From: Gammaproteobacteria bacterium
GTDB taxonomy: Bacteria; Pseudomonadota; Gammaproteobacteria; Pseudomonadales; Pseudohongiellaceae
Direction of reading: 5' to 3'
DNA length: 64,000 nt
Assembly (NCBI GenBank): GCA_009922595.1
Contig: RFVC01000003.1
Span: 1-64,000, forward strand
Part shown: positions 17,999 through 26,150 of the stretch, in pieces
Layout of the letters: every line of letters starts with the position of its first letter
Position numbering within the stretch: position 1 is the stretch's first letter
Made by a program: the position numbers and the translations under genes
The notes under the pieces: generated by a model
The model's input: only the letters and a program-made list of their open reading frames with translations
What the model was told of the DNA's origin: nothing
The model's database searches: none

Positions 17999-19381
17999 TC
18001 AGGTGGCTGCTGGCATCCCCATGCCTTCAGCCTGTGGTTCACTTTCCGCTTCCGCCGCTGCCAGCTCCTGCGGATCATCTGTCTTCATCTTGAGGAAAAG
18101 TAGTGCGATCGCAGCCAGTAATGAGCCGGCGGCCAATACCATGGCAACCGTTGGCAAACCTTTATCGGCCTCAAACAGGAAGCCCGCCAAGATTGGGGCA
18201 AGCACTGCACCTGCCCTGCCCACGCCGATGACAAAGCCCGTACCGGTGGCGCGCACGTGTGTGGGGAAGGAATAAGCAACAATCGAATAGAGTCCTGACA
18301 CGCCAGCGTTGCCAAAAAAGCCAGCAAACGCGGCCAGCAGAGCCATACGATCAAGATCAGCAGGCGTTCTGCCGAAGACCGCCACACCAACAAAGGTCAA
18401 AAGCAGAATCCAGATAGTCAGGGGCTTCAATCCGATGCGCGCTGTCAGTACCCCGAATGTCGCACCACCGATTGCACCACCAACATTAGCCCAGGTCAGG
18501 ACACCGCCGGCCGCCGCCGCGGCAAAACCCATGTCGGCCACAATCTTTGGCGTCCACTTGAGAATGAAGTAGAAGGTCGTGATGTGGAAAAAATACGCTG
18601 CTGTAACAATGATGGTTGTCATGGCCAACGTTGGTGAGAATATGTCCGCTACTGATTTCTTCTTTTCCTCTTCATCAACTTCGGGCAGCGTTGACACGCT
18701 TTCTTTACCCAGTTTAGCCATGGAAGCGTTGACTTTATCCAGTGCGCCTTCAGGTTGCTTCCGGGTCAGCCAATGGACAGATTCAGGGACAAGGAAGTAC
18801 ACAATGGGAATCAAAGCGCCGGTAACAATTGCGCCGAAATAGAATACAGAGCGCCAGTCAAAGTTAACCAGCAGGTAGCTCCTGGCAATCATGCCGCCGA
18901 ATACGCCACCCAGCGGATAGCCAATCACCATCAGTGAAATACAAAGGCTGCGCCACTTGTTGTTGGAAAATTCCGCCACGGTGGCATTGGTGCAGGAAAG
19001 CATACCGCCGATTCCAAGGCCTGTTAGCACACGCCAGACACAGAGAATAATGGCAGAGCTGGATGTAGTGGCAAGAAACATACCAAAGGCCATAACGATC
19101 AGGCAGCCAAGCAGTGTTTTGCGCCTGCCGAGTCCATCTGCTACACCCCCAAGAAAAATTGAACCGATGGCCATGCCGATAAGCTCGGCCGACAACACAA
19201 AGCCCAGACCTGCAGCAGAAATACCCCATTCGTCGGCAATACCCGGAGAAGCAAAGCTGATAGCCAGAACATCAAATCCGTCCATGGCATTAAGAAAAAC
19301 AGTAATGGCGACAACAATGATCATGGGTGTAGTCATTGCAGTCTGGTCCAGAACCTTACGCGGATCAGTGGAAGTATTCAT
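17999..19381 (-). CDS. MFS transporter, aromatic acid:H+ symporter (AAHS)-like
   Basis: 460 residues with twelve predicted membrane segments. The first helix carries FLNAMDGFDVLAISFASP, containing the DGFD motif typical of the aromatic acid:H+ symporter subfamily (PcaK, BenK, MhpT). GGVADGLGRRKTLLG between helices 2 and 3 is the MFS loop motif, repeated as GVLTARIGLKPL in the second half; PESVHWL follows helix 6. Such carriers import benzoates, hydroxybenzoates or related acids with protons. The C-terminal tail is alanine/glutamate rich. It is transcribed alone, divergent from the MBL gene at 19588 across 206 bp. The LigI-like hydrolase nearby supports an organic-acid substrate (inference). 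Confidence 0.85.
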   Translation of the reverse strand: MNTSTDPRKVLDQTAMTTPMIIVVAITVFLNAMDGFDVLAISFASPGIADEWGISAAGLGFVLSAELIGMAIGSIFLGGVADGLGRRKTLLGCLIVMAFGMFLATTSSSAIILCVWRVLTGLGIGGMLSCTNATVAEFSNNKWRSLCISLMVIGYPLGGVFGGMIARSYLLVNFDWRSVFYFGAIVTGALIPIVYFLVPESVHWLTRKQPEGALDKVNASMAKLGKESVSTLPEVDEEEKKKSVADIFSPTLAMTTIIVTAAYFFHITTFYFILKWTPKIVADMGFAAAAAGGVLTWANVGGAIGGATFGVLTARIGLKPLTIWILLLTFVGVAVFGRTPADLDRMALLAAFAGFFGNAGVSGLYSIVAYSFPTHVRATGTGFVIGVGRAGAVLAPILAGFLFEADKGLPTVAMVLAAGSLLAAIALLFLKMKTDDPQELAAAEAESEPQAEGMGMPAAT

Positions 19382-19587
19382 GTTAGCGAGTGTCCCCTTT
19401 AACCTAAGTGAAAGCGCCTTGGGCGCGGCAATTAAAATTAAATAGTCAGTAGATTCTTATTGTTATCGATGAAGCATAATCCACAGCTGTACACATGACA
19501 AGAAAGAGCGGGGCTGTAGCATGGAATGTTCAGATGGGCTCATTTATACTGCCCCTCCCGAATTCAACAGGAATTGGTTAAAAACGC

Positions 19588-20520
19588 ATGCTCGCCACCA
19601 GACGCATCATCCAGGGTATTCATACACTGCTTTCCAGGTTTTTGACTTTCGCCCTCGCCAACCTGCTTCTTTCTCAGGCAGGCCTTGCGCAGAATATGAA
19701 CGTCCAGCGCATCGGCAATTCCATGGCTGTAATATCCGGCAGCGGCACCAATATCCTGGTCAAGCAGGTCGCAGGCAACGAACTCATTGTGGTCGACGGC
19801 GGACATGCCGAATATGCCGATGCCACCGCTGAAACAATCGCGGAAGCATTCGGACTAGACAGCTTCACAATCTCTTTGCTTTTTAATACCCACTGGCATC
19901 CCGAGCAAACAGGACTGAACGCCAAAGTTTTTGGTACAGCGCGGATTTTCGCTCATGAAAACACGCGTCAGTGGCTGACCACGCCTGTGACGCGTCCCTG
20001 GGATGGCATCAGGATAGAACCCCTGCCGGAAAACGCTCAGCCAAATGAAACCTTTTTCCATTACGGTGAACTGACCCACGGCGATACCGAAATGCTTTAT
20101 GGCTACCTGCGCCAGGCCCACACTGATGGCGACATGTACGTGTATTTCCCGGAAGAAAACGTGCTCCATGCAGGCGGCGTTATCGAAAATACCGGCTGGC
20201 CTTTGATGGACTGGTGGACAGGCGGCTGGATCGGCGGGCTGGCCAACAGTCTCGAAGTGCTGCTTGAAATCATCAACGAGGACACCGTAATCGTGCCAGC
20301 CAACGGCCAGCTCATGACCAAGGACGACCTGGTGGCCATGCGAGAAATGTACGCCACCATTTTTGAACGTATCAGTACCGGATTTCGCAATGCCAACAGC
20401 GTAGATGACACCTTAGCTGAAATGCCAACGGCAGAATTCGACGATCAGTTCGGCGATCCAGAGCAGTTTATCCGCCGCTCTCATGAAAGCCTGATCCCCC
20501 ACTATACGCCCGACGCCTAA
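19588..20520 (+). CDS. Exported MBL-fold hydrolase with variant metal motif
   Basis: 310 residues with a signal peptide (ending GLAQN, near residue 31). The metal-binding loop reads NTHWHPEQTG: both histidines are kept, but the aspartate-histidine of the usual HxHxDH is replaced by Glu-Gln. FAHENTRQWL and AHTDGDMYVYFPEENVLHAGGV resemble periplasmic MBL proteins of the quinoprotein-relay type, with a later TVIVPANGQLM in place of the usual PGHG. The substrate is unknown, and with the altered ligands a mononuclear site or no hydrolysis is possible. It precedes the DUF1552 gene by about 250 bp. Confidence 0.8.
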   Translation: MLATRRIIQGIHTLLSRFLTFALANLLLSQAGLAQNMNVQRIGNSMAVISGSGTNILVKQVAGNELIVVDGGHAEYADATAETIAEAFGLDSFTISLLFNTHWHPEQTGLNAKVFGTARIFAHENTRQWLTTPVTRPWDGIRIEPLPENAQPNETFFHYGELTHGDTEMLYGYLRQAHTDGDMYVYFPEENVLHAGGVIENTGWPLMDWWTGGWIGGLANSLEVLLEIINEDTVIVPANGQLMTKDDLVAMREMYATIFERISTGFRNANSVDDTLAEMPTAEFDDQFGDPEQFIRRSHESLIPHYTPDA

Positions 20521-20771
20521 ACCGGCCCCCGCTTGCATATTTCTTGAATATTTCTGCCTATTTGGCTTTATAAGGTATTGTAAATTCTAAATTTTTTTAT
20601 ATTTTTCTGCGCCTAATAGCAATAACCAAAACCAGCCCCCAGCCGCATATAACGGATGAAAATTCTTCCATATTTCAGTAAACTGCTGAGAGACTTTTGA
20701 GGATAAATTTCATAATCAAAGCCTTAACACCAGCCTGGTAAAAGCCAGATACCTGACAGGGAGAAGTATTA

Positions 20772-22082
20772 ATGTTTATCAGCAAAAAGCATCTTTCACG
20801 CCGAACGGTACTGAGAGGTCTTGGAACGAGTGTTGGACTACCACTCCTCGACGCCATGGTTCCTGCTGCCACTGCCATTGCCCAGACTGCTGCCAATGTC
20901 CAACCGCGCCTTGGCTTTATTTATTTCCCCCATGGTGCGGTCATGGATCGTTGGACACCGACTGCTACCGGCACTGGTTTTGAGGTACCTGAAATTCTTG
21001 CCCCAGCAGTGGCGCACAAGAGCAAGATGACCGTCATCTCCGGTCTTAGAAACAAGCCCGCTGAAAGCAACGATCCGCATGGTATTGTGGTAGGCACATG
21101 GCTGCGCTGTGTTGCGCCGAACGATTTCAGTGATCCATCCAAAGGTATCACGGCTGACCAGTTGGCTGCACAGACCATCGGTCAGAGTACAACCTTCCCT
21201 TCCATCGAGTTAGGCACACCTTCTGGTGGCCCCTGCGCACCAGGATTTTCATGCTCCTTCGGCAGCTCCCTGGCTTTCCAGACACCGGAGCTTGGCCTGC
21301 CAATAGAAAATAATCCGCGCAAATTGTTCTTTCAGCTCTTTGGACAGGGCGATGATGCGGCGGAACGCGCGGCGATTGTTGATGAAACCGGCAGCATCCT
21401 GGACTCCATCATGGCCGATGCCAGCAGCTTGCAGAAAAAACTGGGTGCAGAAGATGTAGCAAAAGTCGACAGTTATCTTGAGTCAGTGCGCGAAATTGAA
21501 CGCCGCGTTCAGATGATGAAGAGTCAGGACCTGTCGGGCGTGGAAATACCGCCTGCCCCGATCGGCATCCCCGGAGATTTTGAAGAACACCTGACCATAC
21601 TCTTTGACCTGCTGGCCGTTGCCTACCAGATCAACCTGACAAACGTGGCGACCTTCCTGATGGAAAAAGAAGTGAGCATGCGCACCTATGCCAATCTTGG
21701 CGTTACCGAAGCATTCCATCCGCTTTCACACCATGGTGACGATCCTGACAAGAAAGTCAGGCTGGCCCGTGTTCAGGCTTTCCACACGCAGATATTCACC
21801 AAGTTCCTCGATCGGCTGGATGCCATGGAGGAAGGCAACGGAACCGTACTCGACAACTCCATGATCCTGTTCGGCTCCAATATGAGCAACAGTGACAAGC
21901 ACAACCAGGATCCACTGCCTAACGCCGTATTCGGCCTGGGCGGCGGCAACATCCGTGGCGGCCGGCACCTGGCCTATCCGCAGGATACACCACATGCCAA
22001 CCTGCTCTTGACCTTACTCAATCGAGCCGGCGTCAACCAGGAAAGCTTTGGTGATGCCTCAGGTGAGCTGTCAGAAGTTTAA
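20772..22082 (+). CDS. DUF1552 protein with Tat signal
   Basis: 436 residues, AGGGAGAAG ribosome-binding site. The N-terminus has a twin-arginine signal (SRRTVLRGLGTSVGLP, Arg10-Arg11) typical of DUF1552. FIYFPHGAVMDRW near residue 50, VISGLRNKPA, a conserved AVAYQINLTNVATFLMEKE near 285, HPLSHH, and a C-terminal LFGSNMSNSDKHNQDPLPNAVFGL complete the family pattern. The fold resembles sulfatase-like DUF1501 proteins; function is unknown. In many genomes a DUF1592/DUF1588 cytochrome-like gene stands directly upstream, but none is present here. Confidence 0.87.
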   Translation: MFISKKHLSRRTVLRGLGTSVGLPLLDAMVPAATAIAQTAANVQPRLGFIYFPHGAVMDRWTPTATGTGFEVPEILAPAVAHKSKMTVISGLRNKPAESNDPHGIVVGTWLRCVAPNDFSDPSKGITADQLAAQTIGQSTTFPSIELGTPSGGPCAPGFSCSFGSSLAFQTPELGLPIENNPRKLFFQLFGQGDDAAERAAIVDETGSILDSIMADASSLQKKLGAEDVAKVDSYLESVREIERRVQMMKSQDLSGVEIPPAPIGIPGDFEEHLTILFDLLAVAYQINLTNVATFLMEKEVSMRTYANLGVTEAFHPLSHHGDDPDKKVRLARVQAFHTQIFTKFLDRLDAMEEGNGTVLDNSMILFGSNMSNSDKHNQDPLPNAVFGLGGGNIRGGRHLAYPQDTPHANLLLTLLNRAGVNQESFGDASGELSEV

Positions 22083-22117
22083 TTTATGAAATAAAAGAAA
22101 ACAGGCAAGTGATCAAA

Positions 22118-23743
22118 ATGTCACTCTTGCGGCAAAAGCTTTTTCTCTTTTTTATCTTGATCAGCCCTGCTCTGGCCATGGGGCATGGTAATCTTGCGGA
22201 TGTAGTTGACGGAGGAAATCGGGGTCATGCGCTGGAAATGATCCGCGAAGGCACTGATGTCAATGCAGTCCAGTCGGACGGCACTTCTGCCCTGCTCTAT
22301 GCCATACACCAGAACGACCTTGAACTGGCCACTGCCCTTGTAACTGCCGGAGCAAGCCCAAATCACCAGAATGAATACGGCGCCAGCACCATGGGCGAAG
22401 CCGCAATGTTGGGCAACTCGGAAATCCTGAAATTGCTGCTGGAAAATGGCGCGAATGCCAACCTGCCTAATCTTGAAGGTGAAACACCTCTCATGGTCGT
22501 TGCCAGGGCCGGCAATCTGGAAGCTGCCGCCCTGCTAATCGAATACGGTGCTGACCTGAATGCTAGGGAGCATTGGGGCGGCCAGACCGCTGCCATGTGG
22601 GCCGCCGCTCAACAGCAGCCTGAGATGCTTGCGCTGCTGATAGAGAATGGCGCCAACATCGACCTGAAAAGCCATGCCAGAAACTGGCAGCGCACCATAC
22701 TTAACGAACCGCGCCCTAAGGACATGAATAACGGCGGCTTTTCTCCGCTACACTATGCGGCGCGCGAAGGCTGCACAGAATGCATCAAGGTCCTGGCTGC
22801 AGGCAGCGCTGATTTAAATGCCACCGACCCTGACCGTGTATCACCACTTAACCTGGCACTCATCAACATGCATTTCGAATCAGCACTGGCCCTGATAGAG
22901 GCTGGTGCAGATATTAACCAGTGGGATATTTTTGGCCGCTCTCCGCTATATAACGCTATCGACATGAACACGATGCCGGTAGGTGGACGCCCCGATATCC
23001 CTTCTCTTGATATCACCACCGGCCACGACGTAGCGAAAATACTCCTGGAAAAAGGTGCCAATCCTAATATGCAGCTCAAACTGCGCCCGCCTTACCGCAA
23101 CGCCGTGTTTGACCGTGGAGCTGACAACCCCTTATCCAATGGCGCTACACCTCTCATTCGAGCAGCGCGTTCTGCAGACAATGAATCAGTAAAACTTCTG
23201 CTGGAACATGGCGCACTGGTTGACCTGCCTAACTCTATGGGTCACACACCGCTGCTGGTTGTGTCAGGTATACAGTGGCCCGCCGATCCTACCCGCGGCC
23301 GTTTCAAGACAGAGGAAGAAAGTATCGAGACAATTAAACTTTTACTTGATGCCGGCGCCGACATTAATGCCCTCACCGGCGACCCTTCCATACGCCCGCA
23401 AATTACAAGCCCAGGTGATGACCGAAGCGTAGGCTTCGAAAGAGGTAACGGCAGAAGCCCAGTTTTTGCTGACGGCCAGACGGCACTGCATGCCGCTGCT
23501 AAAGTAGGCTGGAATAAGATTCTTAGATTTCTTATAGACCAGGGCGCTGCTCAGCAGGTTATGGATGCCTCAGGCCGAACACCCTTTGACCTCGCCATGG
23601 GACGATATACCGGGGGATTTCTGCAGCCTCCTCCCGAGCCCCTCTTTGAAACCGCTAGTCTGATTCAGGAAGCCTGCATGGCAGATGATAACTGCGTCAT
23701 GGAAGCTCCTGTCGACTTTTTTAATCCGTCGGCGATACAGTAG
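22118..23743 (+). CDS. Secreted ankyrin-repeat protein
   Basis: 541 residues from ATG 22118; an in-frame GTG at 22109 is possible but sits too close to the AGG of the ribosome-binding site. A signal peptide (ending PALAMG) leads into about ten ankyrin repeats recognisable by GxTPLxxAA and LLxxGAxxN/D phrases (for example ALVTAGASPNHQNEYG, LLLENGANANLPNLEGETPL, ALIEAGADINQWDIFGRSPL, LLLDAGADINALTG). Two longer loops interrupt the array (around residues 185-205 and 410-450). It probably works by protein binding in the periplasm. It follows the DUF1552 gene by 35 nt, a pairing common in marine gammaproteobacteria. Confidence 0.88.
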   Translation: MSLLRQKLFLFFILISPALAMGHGNLADVVDGGNRGHALEMIREGTDVNAVQSDGTSALLYAIHQNDLELATALVTAGASPNHQNEYGASTMGEAAMLGNSEILKLLLENGANANLPNLEGETPLMVVARAGNLEAAALLIEYGADLNAREHWGGQTAAMWAAAQQQPEMLALLIENGANIDLKSHARNWQRTILNEPRPKDMNNGGFSPLHYAAREGCTECIKVLAAGSADLNATDPDRVSPLNLALINMHFESALALIEAGADINQWDIFGRSPLYNAIDMNTMPVGGRPDIPSLDITTGHDVAKILLEKGANPNMQLKLRPPYRNAVFDRGADNPLSNGATPLIRAARSADNESVKLLLEHGALVDLPNSMGHTPLLVVSGIQWPADPTRGRFKTEEESIETIKLLLDAGADINALTGDPSIRPQITSPGDDRSVGFERGNGRSPVFADGQTALHAAAKVGWNKILRFLIDQGAAQQVMDASGRTPFDLAMGRYTGGFLQPPPEPLFETASLIQEACMADDNCVMEAPVDFFNPSAIQ

Positions 23744-24034
23744 CTGGCTTACTCAATTTTTACTACTAAAAACTCAAATTCACAAGATTTTTAGCGGGGA
23801 ACCAAATTTCGCCTGTTTTAGTGAGACTCTTCATCCTGCACGCTGTTTGCTACGAATAGAATTGCCTTAAACCTGTCCATAATTTTCTGCTTAAGATTTG
23901 GCAAATTGTCACGAACATAAAACTCCTCAACCCAATTGTTCTTTAGTGCTTCAAATGAATGGGATACGGCAGTCAATGGTAGACGCGGCTAGTACAAGGG
24001 TTATCATTGCTGTGCTCCGCTGAAGGGAATAATT

Positions 24035-24799
24035 ATGTCCGTAGTCAAATTAAATAAATTGGTGAAAAATTATCCCAGGCCGGATAACAAAAAGGATTCT
24101 TTCTATGCCGTCAACGGCGTTTCACTGACGATTGAGGCTGGCCAGATTTACGGCATACTTGGTCCAAACGGCGCTGGCAAGACAACCACTCTGGAGATGG
24201 TAGAAGGCATCACCGACATCGACGACGGCTCTGCCAGTGTGGATGGCATCGATGTTACTCGAAGCCCTTATGAGGTTAAGCAGATCATAGGGGTTCAGCT
24301 GCAGGCTAATGAATACTTCGACCACCTCTCCCTCGTTGAGCTCCTGACTCTATTCAGCAATCTTTACGGCCGCGATGATGACCCACATAAACTACTTGCC
24401 AAGGTAAACCTTAGGGAAAAAGCTCTCGCTAAACCGTCCAACCTCTCCGGCGGCCAGAAGCAGCGTTTTTCAATCGCCTGTGCCCTGGTGAACGATCCCA
24501 AGGTGCTATTTCTGGACGAACCAACCACCGGGCTCGACCCACAGGCTAAACGCAACCTGTGGGACCTGGTAAAAGAATTGAATTCCAGCGGCATGACCAT
24601 CGTATTAACCACGCACAATATGGAAGAGGCAGAGTTTCTCTGTGACCGTCTAGCCATTATGGATCACGGAAAAATTATTGCAGAGGGAGAACCCCAAGAA
24701 CTTATACTTGAGCATGCACCGGAGCCGCCTCAGGCGCCTCTACACGGCAACCTAGAAGATGTTTTTCTTACTTTGACCGGTCATGAACTCAGAGAATAA
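24035..24799 (+). CDS. ABC transporter ATP-binding protein
   Basis: 254 residues, AAGGGA ribosome-binding site. Walker [13 protein letters not shown] near residue 42, Q-loop IIGVQLQ near 86, signature NLSGGQKQRFSIACALVNDP near 138, Walker B VLFLDEPTTGLD near 160 and switch His in LTTHNMEEAE near 195. The C-terminal LEDVFLTLTGHELRE is typical of ATPases partnered with ABC-2 permeases of the drug or polysaccharide export type. The stop is 14 nt from the permease start. Confidence 0.92.
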   Translation: MSVVKLNKLVKNYPRPDNKKDSFYAVNGVSLTIEAGQIYGILGPNGAGKTTTLEMVEGITDIDDGSASVDGIDVTRSPYEVKQIIGVQLQANEYFDHLSLVELLTLFSNLYGRDDDPHKLLAKVNLREKALAKPSNLSGGQKQRFSIACALVNDPKVLFLDEPTTGLDPQAKRNLWDLVKELNSSGMTIVLTTHNMEEAEFLCDRLAIMDHGKIIAEGEPQELILEHAPEPPQAPLHGNLEDVFLTLTGHELRE

Positions 24800-24813
24800 A
24801 AGGAACAGGGATT

Positions 24814-25908
24814 ATGGGCCGTCTAAACAAAATTCTTAAATTTGCCAAGGTCATGCTGAAGATACATTCCCGTGATCGCCAGGCCATCTTCTTTTCCCTG
24901 TTTTTCCCGTTGATGTTCATGTTCATCATCAGTCTTGCCAGTGGCGGCGAACCCGATCCAATTGAGATGGGTATCATCAACAACGCTGAAAACAATCTGT
25001 CGACCAACTTCATTGCCTCCCTAGAAAATACACTATTGTTCAACATTACAGTGGGCGACGAGGAAAGCCTGCGGGAGCAATTAATTGCAGGTGAAAAAGT
25101 GGTTGTGCTGATATTGCCAAAAAATTTCCAGGATACAGGAAGTCCTGCCGAGCTCCAGGTCCTGATCGATGCCGCAGAGGTGCGCCAGGCCAGCATCGTT
25201 TTGCCCGTACTCGAACAGGCCCTGGTCGATGTTGAGCGCAACCTGCGTAATACCGAGCCGCTATTTTCTCTGAACATCGAGGACGTCCAGTCACGCACAC
25301 AGCGTTATCTCGATTTCGTAGTACCAGGCCTGCTGGCATTCAGCATCATGAACATTGGCCTCGCCGGCAGCGGTTTCAATATTGTTGAATACCGCCGCAA
25401 AGGAATTCTCAAGCGCCTTTTTGTCACTCCAATCGAGCCCAGGGATTTTATTGGCGGGCTGGTCCTATCGAGGCTGACTATCTGCCTGATACAACTGACC
25501 GGTTTACTTCTAGCTGCTATTTTCCTATTTGATGTGATCTTTGTCGGCAGCATTCTAACTCTCTACCTATTTATCTTTTTTGGTAGCGTCATTTTCCTAT
25601 CTATTGGCTTCTGCCTTGGCAGCCTTGCCAAAACCCAGCAGGCAATTATTGCGATTGGCAATCTGGTCACCTTTCCACAGATGATACTATCAGGCATATT
25701 CTTTCCCATTGACGCTCTACCGGCACTGGCCCAACCTGTCGCCAAACTCCTGCCCTTAAGTTTTGTGTCAGGCGGGCTCAGAGAGGTCGCCATAAACGGC
25801 GCCGATATCCTTGAGCTCATCCCGGATGTTATCGGTATCGCTCTCTGGACTGTAGTCGCGCTGGTATTGGCGATCAGGCTTTTTGTCTGGAAGGAAGTGG
25901 CCGCCTGA
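24814..25908 (+). CDS. ABC-2 type permease with large periplasmic loop
   Basis: 364 residues. One N-terminal membrane segment (FFSLFFPLMFMFIISLASGG), a periplasmic domain of roughly 140 residues (LSTNFIASLEN to TQRYLDFVVPG), then five segments. FVVPGLLAFSIMNIGLAGSG and GILKRLFVTPIEPRDFIGG are the characteristic ABC-2 motifs of the YhhJ/DrrB-like class. FPQMILSGIFFPIDALPALAQPVAKLLPL follows near residue 290. Partner of the ATPase immediately upstream; substrate not predictable. Confidence 0.9.
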   Translation: MGRLNKILKFAKVMLKIHSRDRQAIFFSLFFPLMFMFIISLASGGEPDPIEMGIINNAENNLSTNFIASLENTLLFNITVGDEESLREQLIAGEKVVVLILPKNFQDTGSPAELQVLIDAAEVRQASIVLPVLEQALVDVERNLRNTEPLFSLNIEDVQSRTQRYLDFVVPGLLAFSIMNIGLAGSGFNIVEYRRKGILKRLFVTPIEPRDFIGGLVLSRLTICLIQLTGLLLAAIFLFDVIFVGSILTLYLFIFFGSVIFLSIGFCLGSLAKTQQAIIAIGNLVTFPQMILSGIFFPIDALPALAQPVAKLLPLSFVSGGLREVAINGADILELIPDVIGIALWTVVALVLAIRLFVWKEVAA

Positions 25909-26016
25909 CCACGCCAAGCTCCGTGATTGCTAATCTATCTGGAGACCAATGTGCCAAATGGCAGAACCATGTAGATCACAAGGGAATTTTCCAACTCAAG
26001 TAGGCAAGCATTGACG

Positions 26017-26037
26017 CCCTGCCTTTACCGGGCAGGG
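26017..26037. terminator. GC-rich hairpin between convergent genes
   Basis: CCCTGCC, loop TTTACCG, GGCAGGG. It lies midway between the convergent ABC permease and mltD but lacks a T run, so termination is only a suggestion from position. Confidence 0.4.
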
Positions 26038-26150
26038 GCTCGTTCACATGGCTAATCTTCATAGATCAGGTTAACCAGTAAAATCCGTGTGCCGGAGCAT
26101 ATATAGGTCGATACCTCCCTGATATCAGCTCCAGTGAGCTCACATCTACT

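Noticed and set aside
23744-24034. Possible gene or RNA in the 291-bp gap before the ABC transporter
   Set aside because: No frame with a credible start, no strong hairpin and no promoter pair stood out.
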